DNA of 64,000 nucleotides from Lumnitzera littorea (taxonomy: Eukaryota; Streptophyta; Magnoliopsida; Myrtales; Combretaceae), in NCBI GenBank assembly GCA_024138015.1, contig JAMXBB010000002.1:53473486-53537485 (forward strand), written 5' to 3'. Positions within the stretch are counted from its first letter, which is position 1; each line of letters opens with the position of its first letter. Under the pieces are notes generated by a model. It was not told the origin of the DNA and did not search any database. It was given only the letters and a program-made list of their open reading frames with translations. Of this stretch, positions 48,153-60,980 are shown piece after piece. The position numbers and the translations under genes were made by a program.

Positions 48153-49684
48153 ATGAATCGAATGCTTATGATATAAGATTCCACATCAAACATTTAAATG
48201 TTTTCAGATAATAAATTATAGTTGAATCTATGAATTAAAATTTTATGATTTGAAAAAAAAATTCCAAAACTAAGGTATATAATTTATTTCAAACAATCAA
48301 AATCGAATTCTACCGATCCCTACATAGGATCAGGTTCAAGAGTATTCTATTAACAATTACTCATGATCATGTATGCCAAAACAAATACTGTAACCGTTGT
48401 CAGTAGACATAGGCCATGTCAACACTTTATTAACTAGATGAGTTATTTGATCAATTTATTTATTTTACCAAATGAATTATATTTAAAACTTATTTAAGAC
48501 TTTATCATGTATACATGGTTACATCAGCGCCATATTACGATCACATCGCTCATGTCTCCAAATATTTTATATGTAGCAAAAATATACATGTCTGGATGCA
48601 AGATTGATTGAAAATTTTGACTACGATAATAGCAACTAATGCTAACACTTGAAAGTTTGGATGCTTAATTAAAAAAAAAAATGACCTAAAGTTCAGATAT
48701 AAAATTTAACATTATTTGAAAAACAAATAGTTCTCTTTTCCCTCTTAATAAGTATGCCTATCATGTGATTATTTAAGTAACATCTTCAATTAGGTAAGTA
48801 AAAGGGAAAAAAACAAAAGAAGGTTTAGAGTCCTTTGACACCATAAGTAAAACACGTCTAAAGTTAAGATTAATTTTTAGTTATGATTGTATGCATGAAT
48901 ATAAGTATACATGTAAATGTATATCACATACACACACATGCACGTATACATATAGATACGTGGATTTGGTTTTAATAATCATATCATATGCATACTGTGT
49001 AAGTCTTGTCCTATACATAGCCTTCAAGGAGTGACGTAAAATTATACGTGGAGATGTTTTGGAGAGAAAGAGGTAGAGAGTAGGAGCAATTAGTCTTAGG
49101 GAGCTCAAATGTATGAATTAGAAGTAAAGGATTTATAGTGCATCAACCTTATTATTCTTGATGAGAGGTGGTATTTTCTTTTTTATGAGCTTTGTTTAAT
49201 CATTTAGAATAGTAATTTGATAGCACATAGATATTTCTCGAGATCTTTGAGTTGTGTTGAGTAAGGGGAAACTCATGAATATTTATAAAATTTGATTCTC
49301 AATAGTATCCATTAATATGTGTTCTTTTGGTAGATGCCTTTATGAACTCTCTTTGAATCTAGGCTCATGAAGAATCTTTTTAAGTACATAAATTATCTCG
49401 AGAGAAGTTGAGAATGGATAGAGCCATCAAATGGTCCCTACCCAAATCTCACCTTACTTAATTTTGCCTAAGTTATCTAAGCTCATAGACTTGACTTCTT
49501 GAGACTTATTTCTTTTGCCAAAGGGGTGAAGCTCATGTCATTAGTGAGCTTGAATCCCATGAATCATTTGAAGTGCATGTATGTATCTGTGTATGTGTAT
49601 ATGTACATATTATTTTGGTTAGAATTAGAAATTTTGCAAGTGTGTCATATGGAATACTGTTTGGTACACAAAAGGAACTCGGAT

Positions 49685-49706
49685 AATTATTATTATTATT
49701 ATTATT
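49685..49706 (+). repeat. (ATT)n microsatellite
   Basis: About seven ATT units. Confidence 0.85.
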
Positions 49707-50829
49707 TTCTTTATCACGGAATGATAAACTTTATTAATTACCTATGTTATACTCACAACAAGAAAACAATATATAATAAGAAATTATCACGTCCAAATTG
49801 AATCAAAACTTTGATTTATATCAAGGTAGGTTTCGTGCATCTTTCAGTACTGGCTTAGTTTAAGCGGCAATCATAAAAAGTTCCAAGTTCTAGTGGACCA
49901 TTTGAAAGAAACTCCAGAAAGGATGGGAATGTCCAAGCTGGAGCATATGTGTAAGCCTTATTCAATGGTAGGGTTTCGTTTAGGACACTAAACTTTCACC
50001 TAACGAAAGAACTCGGTACTGGGTCCTTGACGTGTTTGGCTTAATAACTGCCTTCGGATTTCCAAATCCTGCTTGTTCTTTGATTGTCGGTTAAGGAAGC
50101 TACCAAACCATCACCAACATAACGGTATCTAGATGACGCAAAACAAAGGAATAGGACTAGTTGCCTGGTCGACTAATTCGCACGTTTATGATTGGACTTA
50201 TACAATTTCATAAAATGTGCGGTTTTTTGTAATTATCGGGATAAAAAAAATACTCCTACTGATATAAATACAAGATCTCGTGATCTTGCAAATTTTGTAC
50301 ATTTAGATTATTTATTTGCCTCTTTTATCACTTAAAGCAATATAATCATCCTCAATTTCACAGGGAATAAATAAAATAAATAAAAAATGATCACTTGGAG
50401 CATTGGTTTTGTTGGCTGTTGGTCCTGTAATGATCACACTGGTTGCTTCCATATCTTTTGTCCTATATTTTAAACCAAATACCAGTTTATATTCATTAAA
50501 ATAACTTTGGAAGGAATAATCAAACATTGTCCGTTGTACTTTGGTGAACCTAGAACTTAAATTCTATAGTTTATTTATTCATTCATTGGGAACCAATATC
50601 GACTATGAGAGTTTTTGTTCCCATCAAGAATTCATTTGATCACGGACTGCATCCTGTCAGCATATAAAGATAAGAAAAAGAAACTAGTTATTAGATCCGA
50701 CTCCCTCCTTTTGAACAATTGTAACGATATAGTGGTAGGGAGAAGAAAAAACAGAAAAATTAAAAAAAAAAAAAAAAGGACGCAAAAGGAATTATCTAGG
50801 ACTTGGAAACCTTCGACAGTTATTATAAG

Positions 50830-51195
50830 GAGTAATATCACACGTAGACGTGCCACTTAAACTTTTAATATAGTTCCCATTTTATACCTAAATATTGAAG
50901 TTATTAAACATTATATCCAATTAAATCTTTACTTATCAAAATTGACATCTAAAGTTTGAAGTTACTAAAAATCATACCAAAACAAATTTTTACTTGTTAA
51001 CTTTACTAGTTTCATTATCATGAAAAATATGATGTGGATTAGACAAAAAGTATAAATATAATGCAATTAGAGGTGACGTTGTGAATTTGACAAGTAAACA
51101 TTTGATGGGGGTATCAAATTTAGCTACTTCAAAGTTTAGGTAGGCAATTTAAAATATTAATCAAAGTTTAGGCGGTGACTTTGACACTATCTTTA
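50830..51195. repeat. MITE-like repeat with diverged inverted ends
   Basis: The left end has GTGCCACTTAAACTTTT (50849-50865), and the right end reads, on the minus strand, GTCACCGCCTAAACTTTG. The body is AT-rich with repeated 'aaagttta' or 'aaatttttac' phrases. The ends pair imperfectly and no target duplication was found, so the class is undecided. Confidence 0.4.
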
Positions 51196-51697
51196 TTTAT
51201 AATAGACCACAAAACAAAAGTTGAACAATAAATTGATCTATTTTTTTTTATATGAATTTTCATTTTCCATAAGTTTTATGGCACGCTTGTCTATAGAACA
51301 AGATATATTAGAAATAAAATTGCAATTCTTAAAGAATGAAATAAAGAAGGAATAACTAGTGCTTTAGTTGGATGCACTCAATGTGATATTAATAATATAT
51401 TAGAAATATATTTTAAAGCACCAACATACTGTTATCTGCATCCATAGCTTGATTGTTGGGATAGGGTCCCATTGATAAATATGGAAGTGTGCTAAAAGGG
51501 ACTAAGAAATAGTTATTTCTTTATATCTATGAAAGAATTGTAATTTTATAAAATAGCAAATTTGCAAACCAAACACTATAACAACTTTATGGAAAAGGAT
51601 TAGCTTATGCATTTGATCCTCACGAGGCTAACCAAACATGCTCTTAAGCTTCTAAGATGTTATGAGTTACAACCATTCAATACATCGAGAGGATTAT

Positions 51698-52040
51698 GTT
51701 TGAGATGATTAACTTTGTGGTTAAATTTAAATAAAGGATCAAACTTTCAAGTGGTTTAAATAGAGAATTAACATTATGTTAAGTGGTTTAAATAAAAGGA
51801 TCAAATTTTCAAGTAGTTTGATTGGAAGATCAATATTATAAAAAATGATTCAAATAAAGGATTAAAATATAAAATAAAATTAGGATCTTAATCCTCTATT
51901 TGAGCCATATATCATAACATTAATCCTCAATTTTAATCATTTGAAAGTTCATTCCTTCATTTGAATCACCTATTATAATATGAATTTTTTTATTTTAACC
52001 ACTTAAAAGTTTGATTTTGTATTTAAACTTAAACTCAAAC
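51698..52040. repeat. AT-rich foldback element, about 343 bp
   Basis: Terminal GTTTGAG (51698-51704) pairs with CTCAAAC (52034-52040). Longer arms correspond: AAATTTAAATAAAGGATC and CAAACTTTCAAGTGGTTTAA on the left against, on the minus strand, GTTTAAATACAAAATC and CAAACTTTTAAGTGGTTAA on the right. It could fold over most of its length. There is no clear target duplication, so it is either an old MITE or another foldback repeat. Confidence 0.6.
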
Positions 52041-53180
52041 GTTGATGCTCATATGTGTAATTTTTCCTTTGATACATTTACACATATTCTTTAATGTAAT
52101 AATAATAATAATAATAACAATTGAGTACAATAATTTATAGATGATACTCCTTAATATTGTGAAGATTTTATTGGTGAGTGGAAATAAATAAATAAACATA
52201 TATAACATATTTTTCAAATTGCATGTGCAATAAAATTGATCAAACATCTGTCCTTTATCATTTAGCATACGTAAAGTGAAAATTAAGAGCAAGAATTAAT
52301 ATAAATAAAATTACAACTAACCTAAATAGCCAAAATAAGAAAAATCAATTCTTATTTCACTTTAAGAATCAAAATTATCTTGAATCTAGACATTGATTTT
52401 AGTAATTAGGCATTTGGCCCAAGTTTAATACCTTTAGGTTGGTTTCATGGGCTAGTGGTAAGGCCTAGGGAACCAAGTCTAATTTTAAGGATGTTATCAC
52501 AGGAGATTGGCTTGGTAGGCCTAAAAGGAATTGCTAAACCAATTTTTTCTACTCTTAGCCTAACCTAATTGTTTGACGTAAGAAAAGTAGGCTTAAGAAA
52601 AGGTCTTCTAAGTTTATTTGAGCTTTGTTTGACCCTAACGGGTCTTAAGAAGGCTTAATTGAGCCTTTACATTAGAAAAAAGGCTTCTTTTAATTCTAAT
52701 AGGCACTTGGGCTTATCGAAGCCCATGAAGACAAAAAAGGAGAGGGCTCCACTAATAGTTGTAAGATTTTCAAGAGATATCTAATGTTCATCTAAAATGC
52801 TTCATCTCGGCACTCATGTTAAGGCCATTCGAAGGTTAAGATCACATCCAAATTCTATAAATAAGAGGCACAACTTCTCTTTTGTACATTCAAAGCTTTA
52901 GCTAACATAAGAAGAATGTTAAATCTCTCCTAAAATGGCTCAAAAAAAAAAAAAATCAAAGTATGTAGTTTATCAAGAACAATTCAAATATGATCAATGA
53001 CATCGAGTTTAATCCAATATCACATGCACACATTCAAGATACTTAGTTTGTATGTTCTTCCTCCTATACCTATTCTTAACAACATCCCTTCACATATCAT
53101 CAACTAAGACATCTCTAAGGTCAACCGACACATCTATTGCACGTGATATGCCAATTACAGTAACTTTACCACATATTATT
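52041..53180. other. Non-coding, LTR-like remnant ending at a primer-binding site
   Basis: No credible gene. The last part (about 52400-53175) precedes a tRNA-type primer-binding motif and so is probably an old LTR; its start was not resolved. Confidence 0.35.
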
Positions 53181-53198
53181 TGGCGACTTTGTTAGGGA
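53181..53198 (+). promoter_or_regulatory. Decayed retrotransposon primer-binding site
   Basis: TGGCGACTTTGTTAGGGA resembles TGGCGACTCCGCTGGGGA, the primer-binding motif of many plant Tat elements, with C-to-T and G-to-A changes. It suggests that a + strand element once began here; its internal DNA was then hit by the MITE at 53221. Confidence 0.5.
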
Positions 53199-53220
53199 AC
53201 AAAGTTTTTGACAAAATGAC

Positions 53221-53540
53221 TAGAGATGTGTAAATGGATTTTAACCTGCGGGTCGACCCATTTAACTCACTTTTAAATGGGTTTAAGTCAAGGTTTTTTG
53301 ACTCATTTAAAAGTTCGTCAAATAAGCTTAGCTCGTTTAACCCATAGGCTAAAGTGGGTCAGTTTGGGTTAACCCATTTATGTCTTTGGCCCGTTTAACC
53401 CGCTTTTTAGACGATTTAAGGCCAAGATTTTTTTGCTCGTTTGAAAAACGGGTTAAATAAGCTTGGCCCGTTTAACTTGCGAGCCAAAGTAGGTTGAGCT
53501 AAGTTAGGATAGCCCCATTTAACTTACTTACACACCTCTA
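53221..53540. mobile_element. hAT-type MITE, 320 bp, with 8-bp target duplication
   Basis: Perfect direct repeat AAAATGAC at 53213-53220 and 53541-53548. Ends are TAGAGATGTGTAA and, inverted, TAGAGGTGTGTAA. The inside has many copies of GTTTAACCC or its complement. The 8-bp duplication, TAG-starting ends and GGGTTAA-rich subterminal DNA are those of Ac/hAT elements. No ORF, so it is non-autonomous. Confidence 0.9.
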
Positions 53541-53548
53541 AAAATGAC

Positions 53549-54622
53549 ATCTATTCTTAAGAGGATTAGTAGATGGGAAATCCTAAGGGATGGAGACCTA
53601 CCTTAACATGGTTGAGTAAGTCTAAGTGATGGAGGAGTATTAAAAATCCCAAAAGTGAGCCATGGCACCTAATAAGTTAAAGGGTTACCATAAACACATT
53701 CATATGCACAAATAATTCACAGTAGCTAATATTAAATGTAATGGTCAAGGACATACAACAATTCCCACTTATTTTCTTAAAAATTTTAGTCTAAACTAAC
53801 AAACAAAAATGTTAATAAAATATTAAGAGCCTAAGAGTTGTAATTTTCTCATATTAGCTTCTTTGCTCACATTAGGCATAAGTACTTAAGTTTCATGGCC
53901 CCCATATGACATGATCTTATTGATGAGTTTGACTCATATTAGTCATATATATGTGATATTGATGATTATTTATCCACATATATGTCCTCTTTACCTAAAT
54001 TGCAAGGCCTCTTTATCTTTTTGTTATTCTATTTGAACTCTCAACGTTTTCAAAACCTTGTAAAAGTATAATTTCTATTAGATCCATTAAATTGTTCATG
54101 CATCTTAGACATGTGTTAGTTTCTCATTGACTTTGGAATAGTTAGGCAATGTAGTTGGGATTTGCACTAATTTTTCCATCTTAAGTTTCTTATTTCAATT
54201 TTTTTACATTATTTTTTATTTTTTTATCATATTATATAATTAAATATATTTAATATTATTTTTTATCATATTACGTAATTCAATATATTTAAGATTTTCA
54301 TTTCATCAAAATTAATTAACTTGGATCAATTTAAAGTTGAAATATGTTACAGGTTGATGAACAATTCAACAAATTATTGGAAGTCCTATTTTTTGTAAAG
54401 TTTTAGAAACATTAAGGAATCAAATAGAAGGAAAAAAAAAAGGTTAAGTACTCAAAAAGAAAAGTGGACGAACATTAAAACACTAAAAATACACTTTTCT
54501 CTTTTTAAGTATGACCTACATAAGTAGCCCTAACTAATCAATCTATAACTCACCAATCTAGAATAGCTATATGTGAGAATAAAATACAAGAACCATGCAA
54601 TTCAAATTCAATACATGCAGCT
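53549..54622. other. Non-coding AT-rich DNA
   Basis: No credible gene. It begins with the likely leader of the element whose primer-binding site is at 53181. Confidence 0.3.
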
Positions 54623-55556
54623 TGATATGGACTTGTAAATGAATACACGAACTCAATATCATGCGTAACTAAAAGGGTGGGTCTAAGCCGTAAGATGGCT
54701 CAAAAAATAAATGATAATCGAGGGTAAGCAAGGGTTTCCGTGTACCGATGATGGATATGACGTACCAACGCCTCACATGAGCTTAGGGCATATTTGATAT
54801 GACGCACAAATACGATCGAAGGTCGAAGGTCGAAGGTCACTTGCCACTAATGCATGCTTGAATGGGTTAGATAAGAGTAACTCAAGAGTAAGCAAGAGGA
54901 CACTTAGCTCAAGAGACGGTAAGAAAAAGTTCAGTGTATTCTTTTGTATATTCTCTTACGGCTGTTACATTATGTGATTACTTATAGTACTCTATTAAGG
55001 CAAGTTCTATGTTATAAAAAATTACAAAAATGAAGCCTTATTTGCTAAATAAAATGACAATAATTTACAAGGAAAGCTTGAAATCATGCTTAACGAACGT
55101 CTTCTATCAGAAAGGACAGTATGGTTGTTAGAAAGGATAGTGCGTACATGTTTTTTACTCTGCGATTCTAACAACGTTGTGAGTCGAATAGAGGAGGGCC
55201 TCTGTTCAATTCTGATCAACATTAGAAGTTCGGCATCTTGACTACTAGGGCTAGATTGGGGTTGGCTCAAAGATAACTTACAGTCAAGTCGGCCTCAGAT
55301 GGTTGACTCTTGACAGCTATCAACTCGGCCTCGTCCCCGTAGAGATTGCTGTATTTAGATTTAGCGTGTGGACTAGTGCATAGTGGGGGGTTCAGTTTAG
55401 CACGTCAGCTGGTCACCTCAACAACACCTTAGATAACATGGAGAGTGAAGTAGCTCGGCTGATTAGACTAAGGTAAGCACTGCTCTTTGGCCTCAGTGGA
55501 CTACATGAGAGAGCCTTCGAGCGTAGGAGCATGTAATCGATCCTTGATCTCTATCA
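54623..55556 (-). mobile_element. 3' LTR of a minus-strand Reina-like chromovirus (host of the nested insertion)
   Basis: On the minus strand it begins TGATAGAGATCAAGG (55556) and ends GTCCATATCA (54623), matching the LTRs at 55678-56580 and 63012-63924 in reverse. It follows a broken pol end (55557-55677 joined to 63925-64000). The rest of the element lies beyond the window. Confidence 0.75.
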
Positions 55557-55677
55557 TCTCCTCTAGGTTGTTAGAGATTTGGGATCAAATTTGGTTTAGG
55601 TCTAGGTTGCTCGCCTTTAGGAGTATAAGGTTAGAGGTTGGCAATGTTGAAGGAGTTTAAGACCTCATGTCCTTTGG
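55557..55677 (-). pseudogene. Pol C-terminus of the host chromovirus (left half)
   Basis: The minus strand reads NSFNIANL and PYTPKGEQPRPKPNLIPNL, parallel to DSFNIADLQPYTPEDE of the inserted element (about 62916-62960). It joins across the insertion to the sequence at 63925-64000. Confidence 0.65.
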
Positions 55678-56580
55678 TGATAGGGATTAAGGACCGATTA
55701 CACGCTTCCGAGCCCAAAGGCTCTCTCAGGTGGTCCGCCGAGCTGTCCAAGGAGCATTGCTTGCCCTAATTCAATCTACCGAGCTACTTTGCTCTCCATG
55801 CCATCCAAGATGTTACCAAGGTGGTTAACTAGTATGCCGGGCCAAACCTTCCACTAAACCGTAGTCCAAGTGCCAAATCTGAATGCAGCAATCTTCACTA
55901 TGCCGAGGCTGAGAAGAACTATTAGGAGTAGACCATTCGAGGCCAACCCCAATGTGAGCCATCCCTAAACCAACCACTATCCAGCCCCTTCTAATGACGA
56001 ACAGGCCTGAACCAAGGTCTACCCCTTCCAAACCATAATATTTTCAAAATCGCAATAAAAATGCATGCATACTGTCCTTTACTGACATTCATACTATCCT
56101 TTCTGACAAAAGATGCTCACATTCCTTTTTTTGCACGATTTCATATTTTTCTTATAAATTATTCTCTTTTGTTTTTAGTAGCTAAGGACCATTCTTTGTA
56201 ATGTCTATAACTTAGGATTTGCCCTAACGAGATGATATAAATACTATAATACTATAAAAGTTAAAAGACATTAGAATATAGAGAATATACTGAACTTTTT
56301 TACTTTCGAGGTAAGTGTCCATCTTACTCTTAAGCTACTCTTATCTAGCCCATTCAAGTGTGGACTAGTGGTGAGTGACCTCTAGCTATACTTATATGTC
56401 ATATCAAGTGTGACCTAAGCTCGTGTGAGGTATTGGTACGTCATATCCTTCGCCGGTGCACGAGTTCCCCTTACTCAACCTTCGACTATCATTTATTTTT
56501 CAAGCTATCTTGTGACTTGGACCTACCCCTTTGGTTACGCGTAATATTGGGTTCGTGTGTTCATTTATGGGTTCGTATCA
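55678..56580 (+). repeat. 5' LTR of the nested chromovirus (903 bp)
   Basis: TGATAGGGAT to GTTCGTATCA, with TATA box TATAAATA at 56236-56243, matching 63588-63595 in the 3' LTR. Confidence 0.85.
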
Positions 56581-56583
56581 TCT

Positions 56584-56595
56584 TGGTACCAAAGC
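56584..56595 (+). promoter_or_regulatory. Primer-binding site, initiator-Met type
   Basis: TGGTACCAAAGC lies four bases after the LTR. It is the plant initiator tRNA-Met site TGGTATCAGAGC with two transitions. Confidence 0.75.
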
Positions 56596-57179
56596 TTGGC
56601 TACGTTTGGGGCTGGATTCTACTACTGTGTTCTTTTAATAGTTTGTTACTACTGTCATACGATAGTGGTTCTATTGTTAGCTTTGAAGTCTAGTAGTGAG
56701 AAGTGTTTTGTACTATGTTTCCCCCTATTTTCGATACGCCAAGATAGAGTGTGGTTGACCGTATGTTTGTTAAGAGATTGTCATTGTAAAGTAAATATCA
56801 ATGTCGAATTCAAGTATGGAAGGGACTTTAGGAAACCAAGAAAGTGGTACTCGACATGGCCAAAGGTAAAAAGGAAACTCTTTACCTTAGTCAGTGGGTG
56901 ACCGCTTGGATGGGCTTATCAATTTGGTAGTTAGTCTGGTAACTGTCATATAAGAAGACAGATAGCAAGCTAGAAATAACCCTATTAGAGAATGTGAGCA
57001 ACAACAACGAGGCCAAGCTAATGCCTCAACTCGACCACCTCGAGTTGAAGGAGTTGGTAGGGATGCTAAACGTAGGTTAGTGCTTGAAGAGATTGAGGAA
57101 GAAGTGGAAGGAGATGATGATGCAAAAGAATACTACTGAGCTGAAGAAAGAAATGTGTGAGCCCCTAGAGTCAAAGGAC

Positions 57180-57925
57180 TTAGGATGCGTATCCTAAGTT
57201 TTTCTAGAAGTAGTGATGCCAAAGACTACCTACATTGGGTGGACAAGATTGAAAAGCAATTTAAATGCTATAAAGTGCCCGAAAATGCAAAGGTTAAGCT
57301 AGCTGTGTTAAAGTTCACTAGTTACACCGCCTTATGGTGAAAGAACTTGCAAGCCACTAGAAGAAGGGAAGGAGAATAAGAGATTAAGAGTTGGGATGAC
57401 ATGAAGAGAGTTATGCGAAGAAGGTTTATGTCAAGCTATTATTTGCAGGATGCCTTCAAGAGACTACAAGAATTGAGATAAGGAGCATCGAGTATGGATG
57501 CTTACGTTAAAGATTTCTAGATGCTAATGATCTAATGCGAAGTCATGGAGCCAGCAAATCAAACTGTATCTCGATTCATTGGTAGATTGAAATATGAGAT
57601 TGGGGATGTCTAGGAAACCCTGGACGTTAGAATGCTCGATGATGCAATTTGAGCCGCCTAGAGGATAGAAAGGTACCGAATAGGAAGATTTCGACCACCC
57701 GTTAACCATCCTGGTAATAGTCGACTTATTTTGAGCAGACTTATGCAAACAGAACCAAGCAAGGTCACTAAGACCTGACCTGCTCAGACTACCCAAGTAG
57801 AGGAGAAGGAACCCCTAAAGAAGTTTAAGAAGGGCCAGAGTTCAGGGAGGAAGACGAGTGAGATAAAGTGTTTAAAATGCTAAGGATTTGGATACATTGC
57901 CACTCAATGTTCGAACAAGTGAACA
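57180..57925 (+). pseudogene. gag relic
   Basis: Frames give DYLHWVDKIEKQFKCYKVPE (about 57223-57282), SWDDMKRVMRRRFMSSYYLQ (about 57391-57450) and a zinc knuckle C-L-K-C ... C at about 57870-57911, with Tyr in place of His and a stop inside. The layout is a typical chromoviral gag; several stops. Confidence 0.7.
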
Positions 57926-59199
57926 ATGGTGATCAGAGGTGAGGCGCTAACCATAGAGGTCGATAGTATAGATGAAGAAGTAGAGGAGCTAAAAGAGGAT
58001 AGACAAGCCGAGTTATCCGTTAAGGAAGTCATCTATAGCAAAGAAGGAAACTTCATGCCAACTACTATAGTATTAAGGAGGATGATGAGTGTCAATCCTG
58101 CACCTAAAGAGAAATAGAGAGAAAATCTTTTTCATATTGGGTGCAAGGTGAACGAATCACTATGCGCGCTGATCGTTGACAGTAGAAGTTGCACCAATGT
58201 AGCCTCTACATTTATGGTCTAATAGTTGAAATTACCGACTATGCCCCACCTGAAACCATTTAAGCTTCATTAACTCAATGATAAGGAAGCCCTATATGTC
58301 AACAAACAAGTGTTTGTGCTGATCTGCATTGGTAAGTATCAAGATGAAGTGCTCTATGATGTACTACCCATGAGTGTGTCCCATATTCTTCTTGGATGAC
58401 TATGGATGTTTGATCGAGCAGTTATGTATGACGGCAAGAGGAACACATGTTTTGTGGTGCATGAATGAAGAAGGGTAAAATTGAGTCCCATGACTACCGA
58501 ACAGGTAAAAGTTATGCAGTCCCAGCTTAGCCGAACCTTGAAGAAGGAAGATTTGGTACTGAGCCAAGCCGAGCTAAAAAGAGAAATGGAGTTAGAGGGA
58601 CCTACCTATCTACTTGTCAAGAGGCTTCTAAAGATGAGACCCGAGGAGGAAGAGCTGCCGACTGAGGTAAAAACCTTACTAGAGGACTTTGCTGATTTGT
58701 TTCCAGAGGAGCTATCGGAGGGTCTACCCCCAATCCAAGGTATCGAGCGTGCAATTGACCTGTAGCCAGGAGCTACCTTACTAAATAAGCCTACCTATAG
58801 GCTAACCCTGAATAAGCTGCTGAGCTGCAGAGGTAAGTAAACGATCTCATGGAGAAAGGGTACGTACGTGAGTCCTTGAGCCCTTACGCTATACCAGCCT
58901 TATTAGTACCAAAGAAAGATAGGTCTTAGAGGATATATGTAGATAGCAAAGCCATCAATCAAATCACCATCAAGTACAGATATCCCATACCCAAGCTTAA
59001 TGACATGCTAGATGAGTTAAGTGGAGCAAGAGTGTTCTCCAAAATCTATCTCAAATCTGGATACCATCAGATTCGCATACATGAAGGTGATGAGTGGAAG
59101 ACCGCCTTCAAGATGTGACATGGTTTGTATAAATGGCTTGTAATGCCATTTGGGTTATCCAATGCGTCAAGCACATTTATACGACTTATGAATCATATG
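57926..59199 (+). pseudogene. Protease and N-terminal reverse transcriptase relic
   Basis: LIVDSRSCTNVAS (58169-58207) is the retropepsin motif with Gly changed to Arg. Then DLFPEELSEGLPPIQGIERA (about 58696-58755), the linker entering reverse transcriptase, VPKKDR (about 58909), FSKIYLKSGYHQIRIHEGDE (about 59036-59095) and MPFGLSNASSTFIRLMNH (about 59142-59195). The frame breaks at the solo LTR and resumes at 61352. Confidence 0.78.
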
Positions 59200-60149
59200 T
59201 GTCGAGCCTGTTTTCGGTTTCTTATTGAAAATTAATTTCACATTTCTCGAGTAATACTAAACCCTAACCCGTTTAATATTAATCATCGACTAAAGAAATT
59301 GAAAAATTTTGGTTTTTTATTTAGAAAAATTTTTAGAGTTGCCACCTGACCAAAGTTGGGAAAAGAAAAAGAAATCGTAACCAATTGGGTGGATTAATTA
59401 CGATTTGGCTACCGGTCTTTGATTTCAATTTGAATGAAGAACCAGAGAGTTCTAAGCTCGAGGACTAACTTATTAAACCCTAACGGGTATCACTATCTAT
59501 TTATCGAAATTAGGATTATTCTTCTAATTATAATATTTTTAAAGAATAAATAAATAAATAAATGAAATCAAAAGAAAAAAGAACCTAAGTTTCTATATAT
59601 TTTATCATTGCCCCGAAGATTCCTACGTACCCGCTAGCCGAGATCAGACGATCGTAGTTCTTTTAGAAAATCTTAGTGTGTTAATTAATTTTAATTTTTG
59701 AAAACCAACCAAATTTACGTTATTACCTGATTCAGTTTATTCAAAAGAAAACTAAAGAGTCCTAATTCACTAAGTCTTTTATTTTATTTTATAAAAACTC
59801 TCTAAAGTCCTATTTTTTAAAACGGGGTTTTTATTTTTATTTATTTACAAAATAAATTTTTCTAAGTGAGAAAATCCTAAAATCATAATGCTAAAAATAT
59901 ACCTATGCATATAAATATATATACATATATCTATTTACCTATCATGTCATAAACTTAACTAAATAATTGATAAAATAATAATAATAACTAAATGAATAAA
60001 GAAACAAATAAATAAAAAAAAAAAAACTCAAAACCGAACCTAACTTAAGCTGTTCGGTGAAGGGATTGCTTGGCGTTGTTGAAACTGTTGACACAAGGAT
60101 GAATTGTTAATGGCTATTGCGTGTAGTGGTGGTCTAAGAACGGTGCAAT

Positions 60150-60167
60150 CTGTGTGTGTGTGTGTGC
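60150..60167 (+). repeat. (TG)n microsatellite
   Basis: About eight TG units inside the solo LTR. Confidence 0.8.
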
Positions 60168-60980
60168 TGCAGATGTTGGTACAACAGGTTGGTCTGAAAG
60201 TGGCGATGATACTGCTGTAATCTAACTGGGTTGTACGTATTTAGGCGCAATCAAGTGTTCTGTCGTGCTGCTGTCCTATCTGTTGCTGTCCAAACCGTTG
60301 ATGGTGCAAAAGACAGTTGTGTTGATGGACGATGGAGAGACGTGCTGGCTGTGGCGTGCAGCTGATCGGAAGTGTATGTGTTCGTGTGTACTAATTGGAC
60401 GAGGGGGATGGAAGCGTATACGTGTGTCGGGCTTTAGTAACGTGCATGAGGAATGATGCTTCTTGTTTGTGGGTTGTAGAGCAGCTACTGCTGCAATTAG
60501 AGTCACACTGCTGTTATTGGACTGGACGTGGCGGCCGTCCACTTTGAAGGTCTGTAGCACGATAGTGAATTCCTCTAGCTATTCAACTTTGTGAGTTTGA
60601 ATCATGGAGCTAACTTGAAGTTTGTATCTTCGGATTGCGACATGAATTCTGGTCAAAGTTGGCTGGGTGGGAATTTGATTCAACTGTGCAGTGAGTTAAT
60701 CATGAGTGTTGTCGCTGTATAGTCGCTGGATTATTGCTGTATGAAGGTGGATTCTTTTTTCTACTGTGTCTCTTTTTTATATGTACGTGTATGTGTGTTT
60801 TTAAGGTCCAAATCAAATCATATTTAGTTATATCTATTGTATCTGATTCGATAACAATTAAACTAGATCCAAATTAATTTAAATCTAATTTAACAAGATC
60901 AAACTAAATTCAAATGATTTAATCAGATATGAATCTCGTTTTTATCTCGCTTTTGCAAAGATAAAAAAATAAAGACATAG

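Larger units (their letters stand above)
47893..50829. other. Intergenic AT-rich DNA
   Basis: No credible gene. Holds two ATT/TTA microsatellites and an alternating CA/TA-rich stretch near 48900-48960. ORFs here look random. Confidence 0.35.

Noticed and set aside
50615..50860. Complementary ORFs, Lys-rich on + and Phe/Leu-rich on -
   Set aside because: Both derive from a poly-A tract at 50762-50777; the membrane-like look is composition only.
56433..56901. Two + strand ORFs of 86 and 114 codons
   Set aside because: They span the end of an LTR, the primer-binding site and the leader of the chromovirus, where no protein is expected.
60265..60560. Opposed overlapping ORFs (63 and 94 codons) in the solo LTR
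   Set aside because: Located in LTR non-coding sequence, no resemblance to known proteins, and GC-richer local composition explains the open frames.
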